Source: Microlunatus panaciterrae (GTDB taxonomy: Bacteria; Actinomycetota; Actinomycetes; Propionibacteriales; Propionibacteriaceae). Taken from it: a DNA stretch of 64,000 nt. A model generated the notes under the pieces. That model was not told where the DNA came from and did not search any database. It saw only the letters and a program-made list of their open reading frames with translations. Both the position numbers and the translations under genes were made by a program. The DNA is taken from positions 310,001 through 374,000 of the forward strand of contig NZ_JAFBCF010000001.1 of NCBI RefSeq assembly GCF_016907535.1. Direction: 5' to 3'. Positions 19,314 to 28,358 of the stretch are shown here, in pieces; position 1 is the stretch's first letter; each line of letters begins with the position of its first letter.

Positions 19314-20735
19314 GTGAGCTCAATCGATGAGACCGGACTGAACCTTTTCGACGATGCCGCGAGCGCGGCCGGCAACTTCCCGTCCGCTCTGCGCGGGTAC
19401 GAGCGGACCGCCGTCGACGACTATGTCCGCGGCCTGGAGGCCCGAGCGGTCCAGGCCAGGCGCCAGATCGCCGCGCTGGAACAGCAGATCGGCGATCTGC
19501 AGGACCAGTTGACGGACGGCGGCGCCCGGCCGAAGGAGGATGTCGACTACAGCAGCCTGGGTGGGCGGGCCACCGACATTCTTCGGCTGGCCGAGGAACA
19601 GGCGCGTGACGTCGTCGAGCGCGCCAACACCGACGCCGAACAGATCAAGGAAGCCGCCCGCCGCGAGGCCGACGCGCTCAAAGCCTCGATCGAGCGTGAA
19701 GGCGCCGACATCAGAATGACGGGCCTAGCCGAGATCGAGCAGCTGAGGACCCGCGGTCAGGAGGATGCAGCGCACCAGCTGGAGCAGGCCAAGGCAGAGG
19801 CAGATGCTGTGCTCGCCGCTGCACGACGGCAGGCGGATGCACTGCGCCGCGAGGCCGAGCAGGCAGCTCAGACGCTGCGCCAGACCGCCTACCTCGATAC
19901 CGAGACGCTCCGGCGGAACGTCGACCGTGAGGTCGCCGAGACCAGAGCCAAGATCGCCCAGGAACGCGAGCAGGCCATCGTCCAGCTGCGCAGCGTGCAT
20001 GAGGAGTCCGTCGCCAAGACCGCGGCGCTGCTGGCCGAGGCCACCAGGCACCACGAGGAGTCGACGGCGCGGCTGGAACAGGATGCCGCTGACGCAGCCC
20101 GGATCCGGGCCGAGGCCCTGGCGGAGGCGGAGAAGGTGAAGATCCGCGCCTCGAGGGAGACCGAGGAGCGGATCGCGACCGCCAAGAAGCAGGCCGCGGC
20201 CATCAACGAACGCACCCAGCAGGAGTTCGCCTGGCGCAAGCAGCAACTGCGCCGCGAGACCGAGCTTCTGTCGCAGCGCAAGCAGGCGGTGCTCAACCAG
20301 CTCGCCAGCCTGTCCGCGCTCGCCTCCCAGACGGCCGAGAACTTTCCGGACCTGCAGGATCTCGACGACAACGAGAGTGGCGACAGCACCGTGCTGCGGC
20401 CGCCGTCGCTGCCGCCGTCGTTGCCCCCCTCCACCGACGACTCGTCCACCCAGCACGTACCGTCCTCGGAGGCAGGCCGGCCTGAGGATGACGGTCAGTC
20501 ACCCCATCAGGCGAAAGCCTCGAGGGCCGGAGAGTCCCCGGATGACGGCAAGCCAGCAACACAGCAGCACGGAACACAGCCGCACGGAACACAGCCGCAC
20601 GGAACACAGCAGTCGGGGTCACAGCAGGAGGAAGAAGAAGACATGGACGCCACCATTCTGGTGCCGCCGGTGGGTCAGCAGGGTCCGCCACCCGCGGCAG
20701 GTCCTGGTGCGCCCAAGAGCACTTCCCCACGGTGA
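19314..20735 (+). CDS. DivIVA-like coiled-coil protein with low-complexity tail
   Basis: About 473 residues. Near the N-terminus, FPSALRGYERTAVDDYVRGL fits the membrane-binding DivIVA/Wag31 start, followed by a long Glu/Ala/Arg coiled coil (roughly residues 45-350). The tail is disordered, with poly-Pro/Ser runs, three CACGGAACACAG units encoding HGTQ (20567-20610) and the acidic EEEEDMDATILVPP. DivIVA family members recruit envelope machinery to curved membrane; a polar scaffold role is inferred. A GTG at 19314 after GAGAGG is the favoured start. Its stop overlaps the start of the AI-2E-type permease by 4 bp (GTGA), so the two are coupled. Confidence 0.75.
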   Translation: MSSIDETGLNLFDDAASAAGNFPSALRGYERTAVDDYVRGLEARAVQARRQIAALEQQIGDLQDQLTDGGARPKEDVDYSSLGGRATDILRLAEEQARDVVERANTDAEQIKEAARREADALKASIEREGADIRMTGLAEIEQLRTRGQEDAAHQLEQAKAEADAVLAAARRQADALRREAEQAAQTLRQTAYLDTETLRRNVDREVAETRAKIAQEREQAIVQLRSVHEESVAKTAALLAEATRHHEESTARLEQDAADAARIRAEALAEAEKVKIRASRETEERIATAKKQAAAINERTQQEFAWRKQQLRRETELLSQRKQAVLNQLASLSALASQTAENFPDLQDLDDNESGDSTVLRPPSLPPSLPPSTDDSSTQHVPSSEAGRPEDDGQSPHQAKASRAGESPDDGKPATQQHGTQPHGTQPHGTQQSGSQQEEEEDMDATILVPPVGQQGPPPAAGPGAPKSTSPR

Positions 20736-21904
20736 CCGTGGCTGACCGGGACGCCGGGACCGAATCCATCGAACCCACCGGCCCTGAGCACATCGGGCCG
20801 CAACAAGGCGCAGCCACAGGTGGCGAGGCACTGACGCCGGGACCGTCGCCGGAGGCGACGAGAGTCCGCCGACCGCTGCAGCTGATGTCCCCGTTCCGGA
20901 TCGGGTTCACCGGCACGATAGGCGCGATGCTGGCCTACGGTCTGGCGCTGGCCGTGATCCAGGCCCGGTCGGTCCTGATCCTGATCGTGGTGGCCATGTT
21001 CATCGCGCTCGGACTCAACCCCATGGTCGAGATGCTCACCCGGCGGCGTCTCAAGCGCTCGCTGGCGGTGCTGGTGGTCTTCTTCGCCGTCGTGCTGGTG
21101 CTGGCCCTTGCCACCCTGGCCATCGTCCCGGTGTTCAGCGAGCAGATCAGCTCGCTGATCGACGCTGCGCCGGGCATGCTCGGCGACCTGCAGCGCAACC
21201 CGCAGATCGCCGCCGTGGACCAGCAGTTCCAGCTGCTCGAGAAGGCCCAGCAGTTCCTCACCTCCGGTGGCCTGGTCACCAAGCTGTTCGGCGGAATCCT
21301 GGGCGCGGGCAAGGTGGTGCTCAGTGCGGTTTTCAGCGCCCTGACCCTGCTGATCCTGACGCTGTACTTCCTTGCGACCATGCCCACCATCAAGCGGGCC
21401 CTGTACCGGTTGGCGCCCGCCTCTCGACGGGACCGGGTCCGCTATCTGGCCGATGAGATCTTCGACAAGATCGGCGCCTACCTCGGGGGCATGTTCGTCG
21501 TGGTGACAACAGCCGGGCTGCTCACCTTCATCTTCCTGATGGTCATCGGCATGCACAAGTACGCGTTGGCGCTCGCGGTGGTGGTGGCGATCCTCGACTT
21601 CATCCCGATGGTGGGCGCGACCATCGCTGCGGTGATCGTCTGCGTGATCGCCTTCGTCCAGAGCCCGGTGATTGGTATCGCCGCGGTGGTCTTCTACGTC
21701 CTGTATCAGCAGTTCGAGAACTACGTGGTGCAGCCACGGGTGATGAAACGGTCGGTCAACGTGCCTGGATCGGTGGTGGTGGTGGCGGCACTGATCGGGG
21801 GCACGCTGCTCGGCGTCGTCGGCGCGCTGCTCGCCGTACCGACCGCAGCGGCCATTCTGATCCTGATGAGAGAAGTGGCCCAACCCCGCCTCGACGCCCA
21901 CTGA
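20732..21904 (+). CDS. AI-2E family (PerM-type) transporter
   Basis: A 390-residue integral membrane protein with about eight hydrophobic segments, beginning at residue ~55 (IGFTGTIGAMLAYGLALAVI) and ending with the GTLLGVVGALLAVPTAAAIL signature typical of the AI-2E/PerM family. Members export autoinducer-2 or exchange ions; the substrate here is not known. The first ~50 residues are a polar cytoplasmic extension. GTG start overlaps the stop of the DivIVA-like gene. A cluster of repeats able to form hairpins follows its stop codon. Confidence 0.9.
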   Translation: MTVADRDAGTESIEPTGPEHIGPQQGAATGGEALTPGPSPEATRVRRPLQLMSPFRIGFTGTIGAMLAYGLALAVIQARSVLILIVVAMFIALGLNPMVEMLTRRRLKRSLAVLVVFFAVVLVLALATLAIVPVFSEQISSLIDAAPGMLGDLQRNPQIAAVDQQFQLLEKAQQFLTSGGLVTKLFGGILGAGKVVLSAVFSALTLLILTLYFLATMPTIKRALYRLAPASRRDRVRYLADEIFDKIGAYLGGMFVVVTTAGLLTFIFLMVIGMHKYALALAVVVAILDFIPMVGATIAAVIVCVIAFVQSPVIGIAAVVFYVLYQQFENYVVQPRVMKRSVNVPGSVVVVAALIGGTLLGVVGALLAVPTAAAILILMREVAQPRLDAH

Positions 21905-21912
21905 CACCCGCT

Positions 21913-22050
21913 CTGAGCCTGTCGAAGGGCCCGTGCCCTGAGCCTGTCGAAGGGCTCGTGTCCTGAGCCTGTCGAAGGGCACATAACGAGGGCGACCCTT
22001 CGACAGGCTCAGGGCACACAACAAGGGGCGGCCCTTCGACAAGCTCAGGG
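21913..22050. repeat. Cluster of 18-bp CTGAGCCTGTCGAAGGGC repeats, three direct and two inverted
   Basis: Direct copies at 21913-21930, 21938-21955 and 21963-21980 face inverted copies at ~21996-22013 and 22031-22048. Degenerate GGCTCAGG pieces continue to ~22090. The third direct and first inverted copies could pair to an ~18-bp stem with a ~15-nt loop, which would serve as a terminator-like end for the AI-2E transporter gene. The same repeat recurs near 32.5, 39.7 and 53.2 kb. Confidence 0.9.
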
Positions 22051-22194
22051 CACGTTGAACCGGGCTCAGGCACGTGAACCAGGCTCAGGGCGCGGAACGA
22101 GCGGGGGTGAACGAGGGGTAAACATCGGCTGAACAATGGCCGGGAAGTGGCTCAGGATTTCGGCCGTCCGGGGGGCGCTACCGACACTGGAACT

Positions 22195-23381
22195 GTGACA
22201 GAAGCACTGTTCATCCTGCTGATTGTGATCATCACCGCCTTGGCGTTCGACTTCACCAACGGCTTCCACGACACTGCGAATGCGATGGCCACCTCGATCG
22301 CCACCGGGGCGCTGAAGCCCAAGGTGGCGGTGGCCCTCTCCGCGGTCCTCAACTTTGTCGGCGCCTTCCTTTCGATCGAGGTGGCGCTCACTGTGAGTAA
22401 CAAGGTGGTCAACATCCAGGGAGCCGACGGCAGCCCGATACCGGCCCTGATGGGCACACCGATCCTGACCGTGGTGTTCGCCGGCCTGGTCGGGGGCATC
22501 CTGTGGAACCTGGTCACTGGCTGTTCGGACTGCCGTCCTCCTCCTCGCACGCCCTCTTCGGCGGCCTGATCGGCGCCGCCATCGCGGCGCTTGGCGTCGG
22601 CGGGGTGAAGTGGGACGGAGTGATCTCCTCGATCGTGATCCCTGCCGTAGCTGCTCCGGTCGTCGCCTGCCTGGTGGCGGCGACCGGTACCTGGTTGATC
22701 TATACGATCGCGGCCAGGGTGCCGGGCCGAAGCCGCGAGACGGGATTCCGCTGGGGCCAGATCGGCTCTGCCTCGCTGGTCTCACTCGCGCACGGCACCA
22801 ATGACGCCCAGAAGACGATGGGGGTCGTCACGTTGGCCCTGATCGCCTACGGCAGCTGGACCGATCTCAAGGTGATCCCGTTCTGGGTCAAGGCGGCCTG
22901 CGCGTTGGCCATCGCGTTGGGCACCTACATCGGCGGCTGGCGGGTGATCCGCACTCTGGGCAAGGGTCTGGTCGAGATCGCCTCACCGCAGGGAATGGCG
23001 GCCGAGGCCGCCTCTGCCGCGATCATCCTCTCCTCCAGCCACGTGGGCATGGCGCTGTCGACCACGCACGTCGCCACCGGCTCGATCCTCGGGACCGGAG
23101 TCGGCAGGCGCGGCGCGCTGGTGCGCTGGAAAGTCGCCGGCCGGATGGTCGTGGCCTGGGTGATCACCCTCCCTGCAGCGGCGCTGGTCGGTGCGGTCTG
23201 CTGGTTCATGGCCGACAGCATCGGCGGTGGGCTCGGGGTCGGGGTGGTCGCACTGCTGCTGGTCGGCGCGGCCCTGGCGCTGTGGCGTCACTCGTACCGC
23301 CGGCCCGTCAACCAGCACAATGTCAACGCGGAGTGGGAGCCGGCTGCGACGCCGGCCGCCACCCGGAAGGTCGAGGTCTGA
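22195..23381 (+). pseudogene. pitA: PiT-family inorganic phosphate transporter, frameshifted
   Basis: Low-affinity phosphate/metal-phosphate symporter of the PiT family. The two signature repeats are present: FDFTNGFHDTANAM near the N-terminus and SLAHGTNDAQKTMG in the second half, with about ten membrane segments. The reading frame breaks near 22518-22521. The first frame reads GGILWNLVTG and then nonsense to a stop at 22569. The frame for WLFGLPSSSSHALFGG begins there, and restoring one base (GTCACTGGCTG to GTCACCTGGCTG) makes a continuous ~395-residue protein. Everything else looks intact, so this may be a recent mutation or a sequencing error. GTG 22195 is the likely start. Confidence 0.88.
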
Positions 23382-23382
23382 G

Positions 23383-23646
23383 ATGGACGTACTGCTCAAG
23401 TCGGTCGACGCCCTCTGGCGTGTGGTGCTGGTCGGTCTGGTGCTGGGCGCCGGTCTCCCGGCCGTCTTCGCCCTGGGCATCCGTGCCGTCACAGCGGGGC
23501 GTCCGACGACGGCAGATGGTGAGGTGGCACTGGGCCGACCGACCCGACTGGGGCTCACCGGCGCCGTACTGGCGTTCAGCCTGGTCATCGCCGCCGTAGC
23601 ATTCGGCATTGTCGTCATCATCTTCGGCAAGCGGCTGTTCGGCTAG
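23383..23646 (+). CDS. Small membrane protein of the pit operon, 87 residues
   Basis: An ATG one base after the pit stop opens MDVLLKSVDALWRVVLVGLV; two hydrophobic helices are seen (about 12-35 and 58-82). The stop TAG at 23644-23646 lies in the GCTAGC target duplication of the adjoining insertion element, so the protein end is unchanged by the insertion. In mycobacteria a similar small membrane protein sits between pitA and a DUF3349 gene, as would be the case here without the insertion. Its function is unknown. Confidence 0.85.
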   Translation: MDVLLKSVDALWRVVLVGLVLGAGLPAVFALGIRAVTAGRPTTADGEVALGRPTRLGLTGAVLAFSLVIAAVAFGIVVIIFGKRLFG

Positions 23647-23647
23647 C
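23642..23647. repeat. Left target-site duplication GCTAGC of the IS481-family element
   Basis: GCTAGC at 23642-23647 is repeated at 24754-24759 immediately outside the two inverted repeats. It fits the NCTAGN target with 6-bp duplication reported for IS481. The left copy includes the stop codon of the small membrane protein gene. Confidence 0.9.
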
Positions 23648-24753
23648 TGTGATGTCCAGGGAGGTTGTATCGCCGGGGATCGGTGAGCCTGCCTGACAGA
23701 CGAAGGCCTCCGGTTGTGAAGTGGAGCTGTCTAGTTCACCGCTTCGCTGACCGGAGGCCCTCGTGTCCCACGCTAACGCTGCCCTCACCCCCCGCGCCCG
23801 TTTACGGCTCGCCGAACTCGTCGTCGACCGCGGCTGGACCTTCGCCGCCGCTGCGAAGATGTTCATGGTCGCGCCTCGCACAGCGAAGAAGTGGGCCGAC
23901 CGCTATCGGAGCGAAGGTGCTGCCGGGATGGTCGACCGCAGCTCGCGGCCACATTCGAGCCCGACAAAGACCACGCCGGACGTGGTCCGGCGGATCGTGC
24001 GGCTTCGGTGGCGGCACCGGCTCGGCCCGGTCCAGATCGCCGGCCGGCTTGGGATGCAGGCCTCCACCGTGCACGCCGTACTGGTGCGTTGTCGGATCAA
24101 CCGGCTCTGCCATATCGACCGGGTCACAGGCGAGCCGCTGCGCCGATACGAACACCCACACCCCGGCTCGCTGATCCACGTCGACGTCACCAAGTTCGGC
24201 AACATTCCCGATGGTGGTGGATGGCGCTACCTCGGCAAGCAGCAAGGAGATCGCAACCGCGCTGCAACCGACACCCAGCGGCGAAGAGGCCCAGTGCGTG
24301 GCCCGCTGATCGGCACCGCATACGTGCATACCGTCATCGATGACCACTCCCGGATGGCCTACGCCGAGATCTGTGCCGACGAGAAGGCAGCGACGGCGAT
24401 CGAGGTTCTCCATCGTGCCGCGGCATGGTTCACAGACCACGGTGTCACCGTCGAGCGTGTGCTGTCCGACAACGGATCGGCCTACAGGTCCCACGCCTGG
24501 CGCGACGCCTGCGCCGAGCTTGGCATCACCCACAAGCGCACACGTCCCTACCGGCCGCAGACCAACGGAAAGATCGAGCGGTTCCACCGCACACTGGCCG
24601 ACGGGTGGGCCTACGCCCGGTTCTATGAATCAACCGAGCAACGCAACACCGCCCTGCCCGGCTGGCTCCACTTCTACAATCATCACCGAGCCCACTCCGC
24701 CATCGGAGGCAAGCCGCCAGTCACCCGGCTGACCAACCTCGCTGGACATCACA
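23648..24753 (+). mobile_element. IS481-family insertion sequence, 1106 bp, complete
   Basis: The element has 20-bp terminal inverted repeats with one mismatch: TGTGATGTCCAGGGAGGTTG at 23648-23667, and its complement version at 24734-24753. It carries a single intact transposase gene and is flanked by a perfect GCTAGC duplication. It inserted between the 87-residue membrane protein gene and the DUF3349 gene. Intact ends, target duplication and full-length transposase suggest a recent insertion that may still be mobile. Confidence 0.95.
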
Positions 24754-24758
24754 GCTAG
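23763..24758 (+). CDS. IS481-family transposase (DDE integrase core)
   Basis: A 331-residue transposase with an N-terminal helix-turn-helix (about residues 8-75, LRLAELVVDRGWTFAAAAKM) and an rve integrase core. The catalytic triad is expected at the Asp of HVDVTKFG, the Asp of VLSDNGSAYRS and the Glu of GKIERFHRTLADGW. The GTG at 23763 is the start. The stop codon TAG at 24756-24758 is not within the element; it is supplied by the target duplication GCTAGC, so an insertion elsewhere also gains a stop from its NCTAGN target. No frameshift is present. Confidence 0.96.
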   Translation: MSHANAALTPRARLRLAELVVDRGWTFAAAAKMFMVAPRTAKKWADRYRSEGAAGMVDRSSRPHSSPTKTTPDVVRRIVRLRWRHRLGPVQIAGRLGMQASTVHAVLVRCRINRLCHIDRVTGEPLRRYEHPHPGSLIHVDVTKFGNIPDGGGWRYLGKQQGDRNRAATDTQRRRGPVRGPLIGTAYVHTVIDDHSRMAYAEICADEKAATAIEVLHRAAAWFTDHGVTVERVLSDNGSAYRSHAWRDACAELGITHKRTRPYRPQTNGKIERFHRTLADGWAYARFYESTEQRNTALPGWLHFYNHHRAHSAIGGKPPVTRLTNLAGHHS

Positions 24759-24759
24759 C
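24754..24759. repeat. Right target-site duplication GCTAGC
   Basis: The right-hand copy of the GCTAGC duplication, which also supplies the TAG stop codon of the transposase. It matches the copy at 23642-23647. Confidence 0.9.
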
Positions 24760-24831
24760 CGTCGGCCGGTGACACCCGGAGCGGTCCGGTGGGACGGGGC
24801 CAGCGGACCGCACTAGACAGAAAGGTCTGAC

Positions 24832-25137
24832 ATGGCTCTCCCGCCCCTGCTCAGCTCGATCGTCGGCTGGCTGCGAGCCGGCTACCCCGAGGGCGTCCCG
24901 GAGAACGACTACGTGCCGCTGGTCGCTCTGCTGAGCCGCCGGCTGTCGGCAGACGAGGTGGCCGCCGTTGCCGCCGACCTGGTCGAGCACGGCGACCTGC
25001 CGATCGGTAACGTGGACATCGCGGTGATCATCACCAAGATCACCAACGAGCTGCCCAGTGAGACTGACATCGCCCGGGTGCGGTCCCGGCTCGCAGCCGG
25101 CGGCTGGCCGCTGGCCGATCCGCACGAGGGCACCTGA
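24832..25137 (+). CDS. DUF3349 protein
   Basis: A 101-residue soluble helical protein that matches my recollection of the DUF3349 family: LLSSIVGWLRAGYPEGVPEN, then DYVPLVALLSRRLSADEV and ITNELPSETDIARVRSRLAA. The ATG start has AGAAAGGTC 5'. In mycobacteria this gene follows pitA and a small membrane protein. Here the insertion element separates it from them, so its expression now depends on read-through from the element or a new promoter. Function is unknown. Confidence 0.88.
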   Translation: MALPPLLSSIVGWLRAGYPEGVPENDYVPLVALLSRRLSADEVAAVAADLVEHGDLPIGNVDIAVIITKITNELPSETDIARVRSRLAAGGWPLADPHEGT

Positions 25138-25226
25138 CCCGCTCGCCCGGACAGCCTCTCCCCCGTCTGAACCACAAAGCCCAGTCGGCCCACGAGGCGG
25201 TTGCGAACAGGCGCCTGCGGAGGAGT

Positions 25227-25931
25227 TCAGAACAGGCGCAGGCTGGGATCGTCCATACCGCGAAGCGCGTCGTAGTCGAGCGTCAGGCAGCTGATGCCGC
25301 GGTCGCCGGCCAGCACCCTCGCCTGCGGTTTGATCAGCTGGGCAGCGAACACCCCGCGGACGTCACCCAGCAGCGTGTCCCGCCGCATCAGCTCCAGATA
25401 GCGGGTCAGCTGCTCCACCCCGTCGATGTCCCCGCGTCGCTTGACCTCGACAGCCACGTAACGGCCCTCGGCGTCCCGGCAGAGCAGGTCCACCGGGCCG
25501 ATCGCGGTCGGGTACTCCCTACGCACCAGACTCCACCCCGGACCGAAGGTCTCAGGGTGTTCGGCCAGCAGCACCTGCAGATGCGCCTCGACGCCGTCCT
25601 TCTGCAGACCTGGGTCGACGCCGAGCTCGTGCGAAGAGTCATGCAGGATCTCCGCCAGGGTGATCTGCAGGGTGTCGCCGTCCTTGCCCCGGACCTCCCA
25701 GATGGCGCTGAGCGTGTCGGCGACCCCGGTGACCCGATCGGCTGGCGGCGCGGCCAGCTCGGTCAACGTGCAGGGTGGGCTCATCCAGTTGAGCGGCTTG
25801 TAGGCGCGGTCATCGGCATGGATGGAGACCGACCCGTCGGACTTCACCAGGATCAACCGGGTGGCCATCGGCAGATGCGCGGTCAGCCGACCGGCGTAGT
25901 CGACCTGGCAGCGAGCAATCACCAAACGCAC
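25227..25931 (-). CDS. nucS: Mismatch-specific endonuclease NucS (EndoMS)
   Basis: DNA mismatch endonuclease that replaces MutS/MutL repair in actinobacteria. The 234-residue protein has the N-terminal DNA-binding domain (about residues 1-110) and a C-terminal RecB-like nuclease domain. Its catalytic residues are the Asp of GPVDLLCRD and the Glu/Lys of [10 protein letters not shown]. The protein ends in SLRLF, which fits the hydrophobic C-terminal sliding-clamp-binding tail of bacterial NucS. GTG at 25931 is chosen ([12 protein letters not shown]); longer in-frame starts extend into a less conserved stretch. It diverges from the dehydrogenase gene at 25995. Confidence 0.95.
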   Translation of the reverse strand: MRLVIARCQVDYAGRLTAHLPMATRLILVKSDGSVSIHADDRAYKPLNWMSPPCTLTELAAPPADRVTGVADTLSAIWEVRGKDGDTLQITLAEILHDSSHELGVDPGLQKDGVEAHLQVLLAEHPETFGPGWSLVRREYPTAIGPVDLLCRDAEGRYVAVEVKRRGDIDGVEQLTRYLELMRRDTLLGDVRGVFAAQLIKPQARVLAGDRGISCLTLDYDALRGMDDPSLRLF

Positions 25932-25994
25932 CGCCCCACCGTACCGGCAACGGTGTGTTGCCATCACCATGCCGGCATCTGAAAGACTCGTTCA

Positions 25995-27215
25995 GTGGCA
26001 CACATCGACGAGCACCCGGCCGGAAGCGCGCTGGTCGCTGTCATCGGGCTGGGCACCATGGGCGCCGGGATCGCCGAGGTCTTCGCCCGCAGCGGCTACC
26101 GCGTGCGCGGCATCGAGAATGACGCCGCCGCCCTTGAGCGGGGCCGGTCGCTGCTGCAGAAGTCGACCGCACGGGCCGTCGCCAGAGGCAAGCTGGAGGC
26201 CGAGGGACAACAGCAGCTGCTCGGCCGGATAGACCTCGGCACTGATCTTTCGGCGGTGGCGGACTGTTCCCTGGTGGTGGAGGCCGTCAGCGAGCGGCTC
26301 GACCTGAAGACCGCACTCTTCGCCGAGCTCGATCGGCTGGCTCCCCCCGAGGCGCTGCTGGCGACCAATACCTCGTCTCTCTCCATTACCGCGATAGCCG
26401 CCGCCACCGCCCGGCCGGAGCGTGTGATCGGAGTGCACTTCTTCAACCCCGCCCCGGTGCAGACCCTGGTGGAGGTGATCCGGACGGTGAGCACCAGCGA
26501 TGACACGGTCGAGCGCACCTACGCCATCCTTCGCACGATTCAGAAGACGCCGATCGGCTGCGGCGACCGGGCCGGGTTCGTGGTCAACGCGCTGCTGATC
26601 GCGTACCTGAACCGCGCCGTCAGGCTCTACCAGGACGGATTCGCCAGCCGGGAGGAGATCGACCAGAGCATGGTCGATCTCGCCGGCTACCCGATGGGGC
26701 CGCTGGCCCTGCTCGACCTGATCGGCCTCGACGTCGCACACGCGGTGCTGGTGCGGATGTACGACGAGACCCGGGACCGGCTGCACGCACCGGCCCCGTT
26801 GCTCACCCAGCTGGTGACGGCAGGCCGGCTCGGCCGCAAGTCCGGGCGGGGCTTCTACGGATACTCGGGCACGGACGTCACCGACGAGCCCGGTCCGGTG
26901 AAGCCGCCGCCGGCCAGCCGAGCGGCCGAGCTGCCGGACACGCTGGTGATGGGCTACCTCAACGACGCCTGCGCGATGGTTCAGAGCAACTATGCGACGC
27001 CCGACGACATCGACACCGGCATGGTGCAGGGGTGCCGGATGCCGGCCCCCTTCGATGTACTGGCCCAGTACGGCCCGGCAACGGTACTGGCCGGGCAGCG
27101 GCAGCTGTTCGCCGAGACGGCAGAGCCCGGTCATCGTCCTGCTCTGCTGCTCGAACGGCTGGCCGCAGCGGACGACCCTCAGGCGGCCCTGGCCGCGCTG
27201 CGGACGCGGAGCTGA
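25995..27215 (+). CDS. 3-hydroxybutyryl-CoA/3-hydroxyacyl-CoA dehydrogenase
   Basis: NAD-dependent dehydrogenase that oxidises (S)-3-hydroxyacyl-CoA. The 406-residue protein has a Rossmann domain (GLGTMGAGIAEVF at residues ~18-30), the catalytic His region HFFNPAPVQTLVEV, and C-terminal 3HCDH domains (GFVVNALLIAYLNRAV ... GRKSGRGFYGY). A second, shorter 3HCDH-like unit follows to the end, so it is longer than the ~285-residue single-domain enzymes and resembles PaaH-like forms. The GTG start is 64 bp from the divergent nucS. With the thiolase and the mutase it fits short-chain acyl-CoA metabolism in this region. Confidence 0.93.
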   Translation: MAHIDEHPAGSALVAVIGLGTMGAGIAEVFARSGYRVRGIENDAAALERGRSLLQKSTARAVARGKLEAEGQQQLLGRIDLGTDLSAVADCSLVVEAVSERLDLKTALFAELDRLAPPEALLATNTSSLSITAIAAATARPERVIGVHFFNPAPVQTLVEVIRTVSTSDDTVERTYAILRTIQKTPIGCGDRAGFVVNALLIAYLNRAVRLYQDGFASREEIDQSMVDLAGYPMGPLALLDLIGLDVAHAVLVRMYDETRDRLHAPAPLLTQLVTAGRLGRKSGRGFYGYSGTDVTDEPGPVKPPPASRAAELPDTLVMGYLNDACAMVQSNYATPDDIDTGMVQGCRMPAPFDVLAQYGPATVLAGQRQLFAETAEPGHRPALLLERLAAADDPQAALAALRTRS

Positions 27216-27221
27216 CGGCGA

Positions 27222-27494
27222 ATGGCTCGACGACCCAGCAAGCACACCCGACCGGCCCGACCGTTGTCCGCCGGGCATGCGACCTCCGCCACCAAGAGCG
27301 ACGGCCGGTGGGTGGTGCGCAGCATCCCCGGCGCGGCCGCGACCAAGACCTACCGCTGCCCGGGATGCGACCGGCTGGTTCCGGTCGGCACGGCGCATGT
27401 GGTGGTCTGGCCCGCAGTGCCCAGCCTGCACGCCAGCAGCGGCGTGGAGGAGCGCCGGCACTGGCACAGCGCCTGCTGGCAGCGCCGCCGATGA
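27222..27494 (+). CDS. Small Cys-motif protein, 90 residues
   Basis: Basic protein with an Arg/Lys-rich N-terminus and TYRCPGCDRLVPVGTAHVVV, then HWHSACW near the C-terminus. The CxxC plus His/Cys pattern suggests a zinc-binding ribbon. Similar actinobacterial proteins are often labelled ATP/GTP-binding without experimental basis, and no nucleotide-binding motif is visible. It starts 6 bp after the dehydrogenase and its TGA overlaps the ATG of the following hydrolase (ATGA), so the three form an operon. Confidence 0.8.
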   Translation: MARRPSKHTRPARPLSAGHATSATKSDGRWVVRSIPGAAATKTYRCPGCDRLVPVGTAHVVVWPAVPSLHASSGVEERRHWHSACWQRRR

Positions 27495-28282
27495 GCCTCC
27501 GGCTGCATCACGCCGAGCTGGGCAGCAGCGGACCACGGATCGCCTTCCTGCACGGCCTGTTCGGCCAGGGCCGGAACTGGATGGCGATCGCCAAGGCGCT
27601 CAGCGACACCCACCGGGTCGTCCTGGTGGACCTGCCCGACCACGGGCGCTCCGAGTGGAGCGACCACTTCTCGTACGTCGAGATGGCCGATTCCGTCGGC
27701 GACCTGCTGGTGGAGCTGTCCGGCGGTAACGAGGCGGTGACAGTGGTCGGGCACTCCATGGGCGGCAAGGTCGCGATGACTCTGGCCCTGCGCAACCCTC
27801 GGCTGGTCGAGCGGCTCTGTGTGGTGGACATCTCACCGGTCCGCTACGCACGCCTCAGCGCTTTCGCCGACTACGTCGAGGCGATGCGCTCGCTCGACCT
27901 GGCCAGGCTGACCGACCGGGCAAGTGCGGATGCAGCGCTCCAGCCCCTGGTTCCGGACGGCGGGGTCCGAGCCTTCCTGCTGCAGAATCTGCGCCGCGAG
28001 GGTGGCAGCTGGCGCTGGCAGATGAACCTGCAGCTCCTCGGCGACAACCTCGATCAGCTGGCCGACTGGCCTCAGGTCGAGGCGGAGCCTTACCCCGGCC
28101 CGGTGCTCTGGATCGCCGGCGCTCGTTCGGAGTATGTCCGCCCTGACTACGCCGACACGATGCGGAGGCTGTTTCCCCAGGTGCGGCTGGTCACGGTCAA
28201 GAACGCGGGCCACTGGGTGCACTCCGAGCAGCCTGAGGTGGTCGTCGCCGCCCTGCGGATGTTCGTCGACGCCGACCGCTGA
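27491..28282 (+). CDS. Alpha/beta-fold hydrolase
   Basis: A 263-residue hydrolase resembling YbfF-type esterases. Oxyanion loop FLHGLFGQGRNW, nucleophile elbow VVGHSMGGKVAM (Ser near residue 89), and the catalytic His in VKNAGHWVHSEQP are all present, so the catalytic triad seems complete. Substrate is unknown; the family includes acyl-CoA thioesterase-like and carboxylesterase members. The ATG overlaps the stop of the preceding zinc-ribbon-like gene by four bases. Any longer frame upstream overlaps other genes. Confidence 0.9.
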   Translation: MSLRLHHAELGSSGPRIAFLHGLFGQGRNWMAIAKALSDTHRVVLVDLPDHGRSEWSDHFSYVEMADSVGDLLVELSGGNEAVTVVGHSMGGKVAMTLALRNPRLVERLCVVDISPVRYARLSAFADYVEAMRSLDLARLTDRASADAALQPLVPDGGVRAFLLQNLRREGGSWRWQMNLQLLGDNLDQLADWPQVEAEPYPGPVLWIAGARSEYVRPDYADTMRRLFPQVRLVTVKNAGHWVHSEQPEVVVAALRMFVDADR

Positions 28283-28358
28283 GCCCGCCGGGCAGCCGAT
28301 GGGTGAAGATATCTGTCGACCGTCGTCCCCCGAACTCGTTACCACACCAAGGAGACCG

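Noticed and set aside
22147-22569. Short Pit-like protein as a genuine separate gene
   Set aside because: It ends in an out-of-frame tail exactly where the next frame picks up the conserved helix; a frameshift explains both.
24832-25137. Toxin-antitoxin pair with nucS next to the insertion element
   Set aside because: The small protein matches DUF3349 and nucS is core DNA repair; no toxin motif is present.
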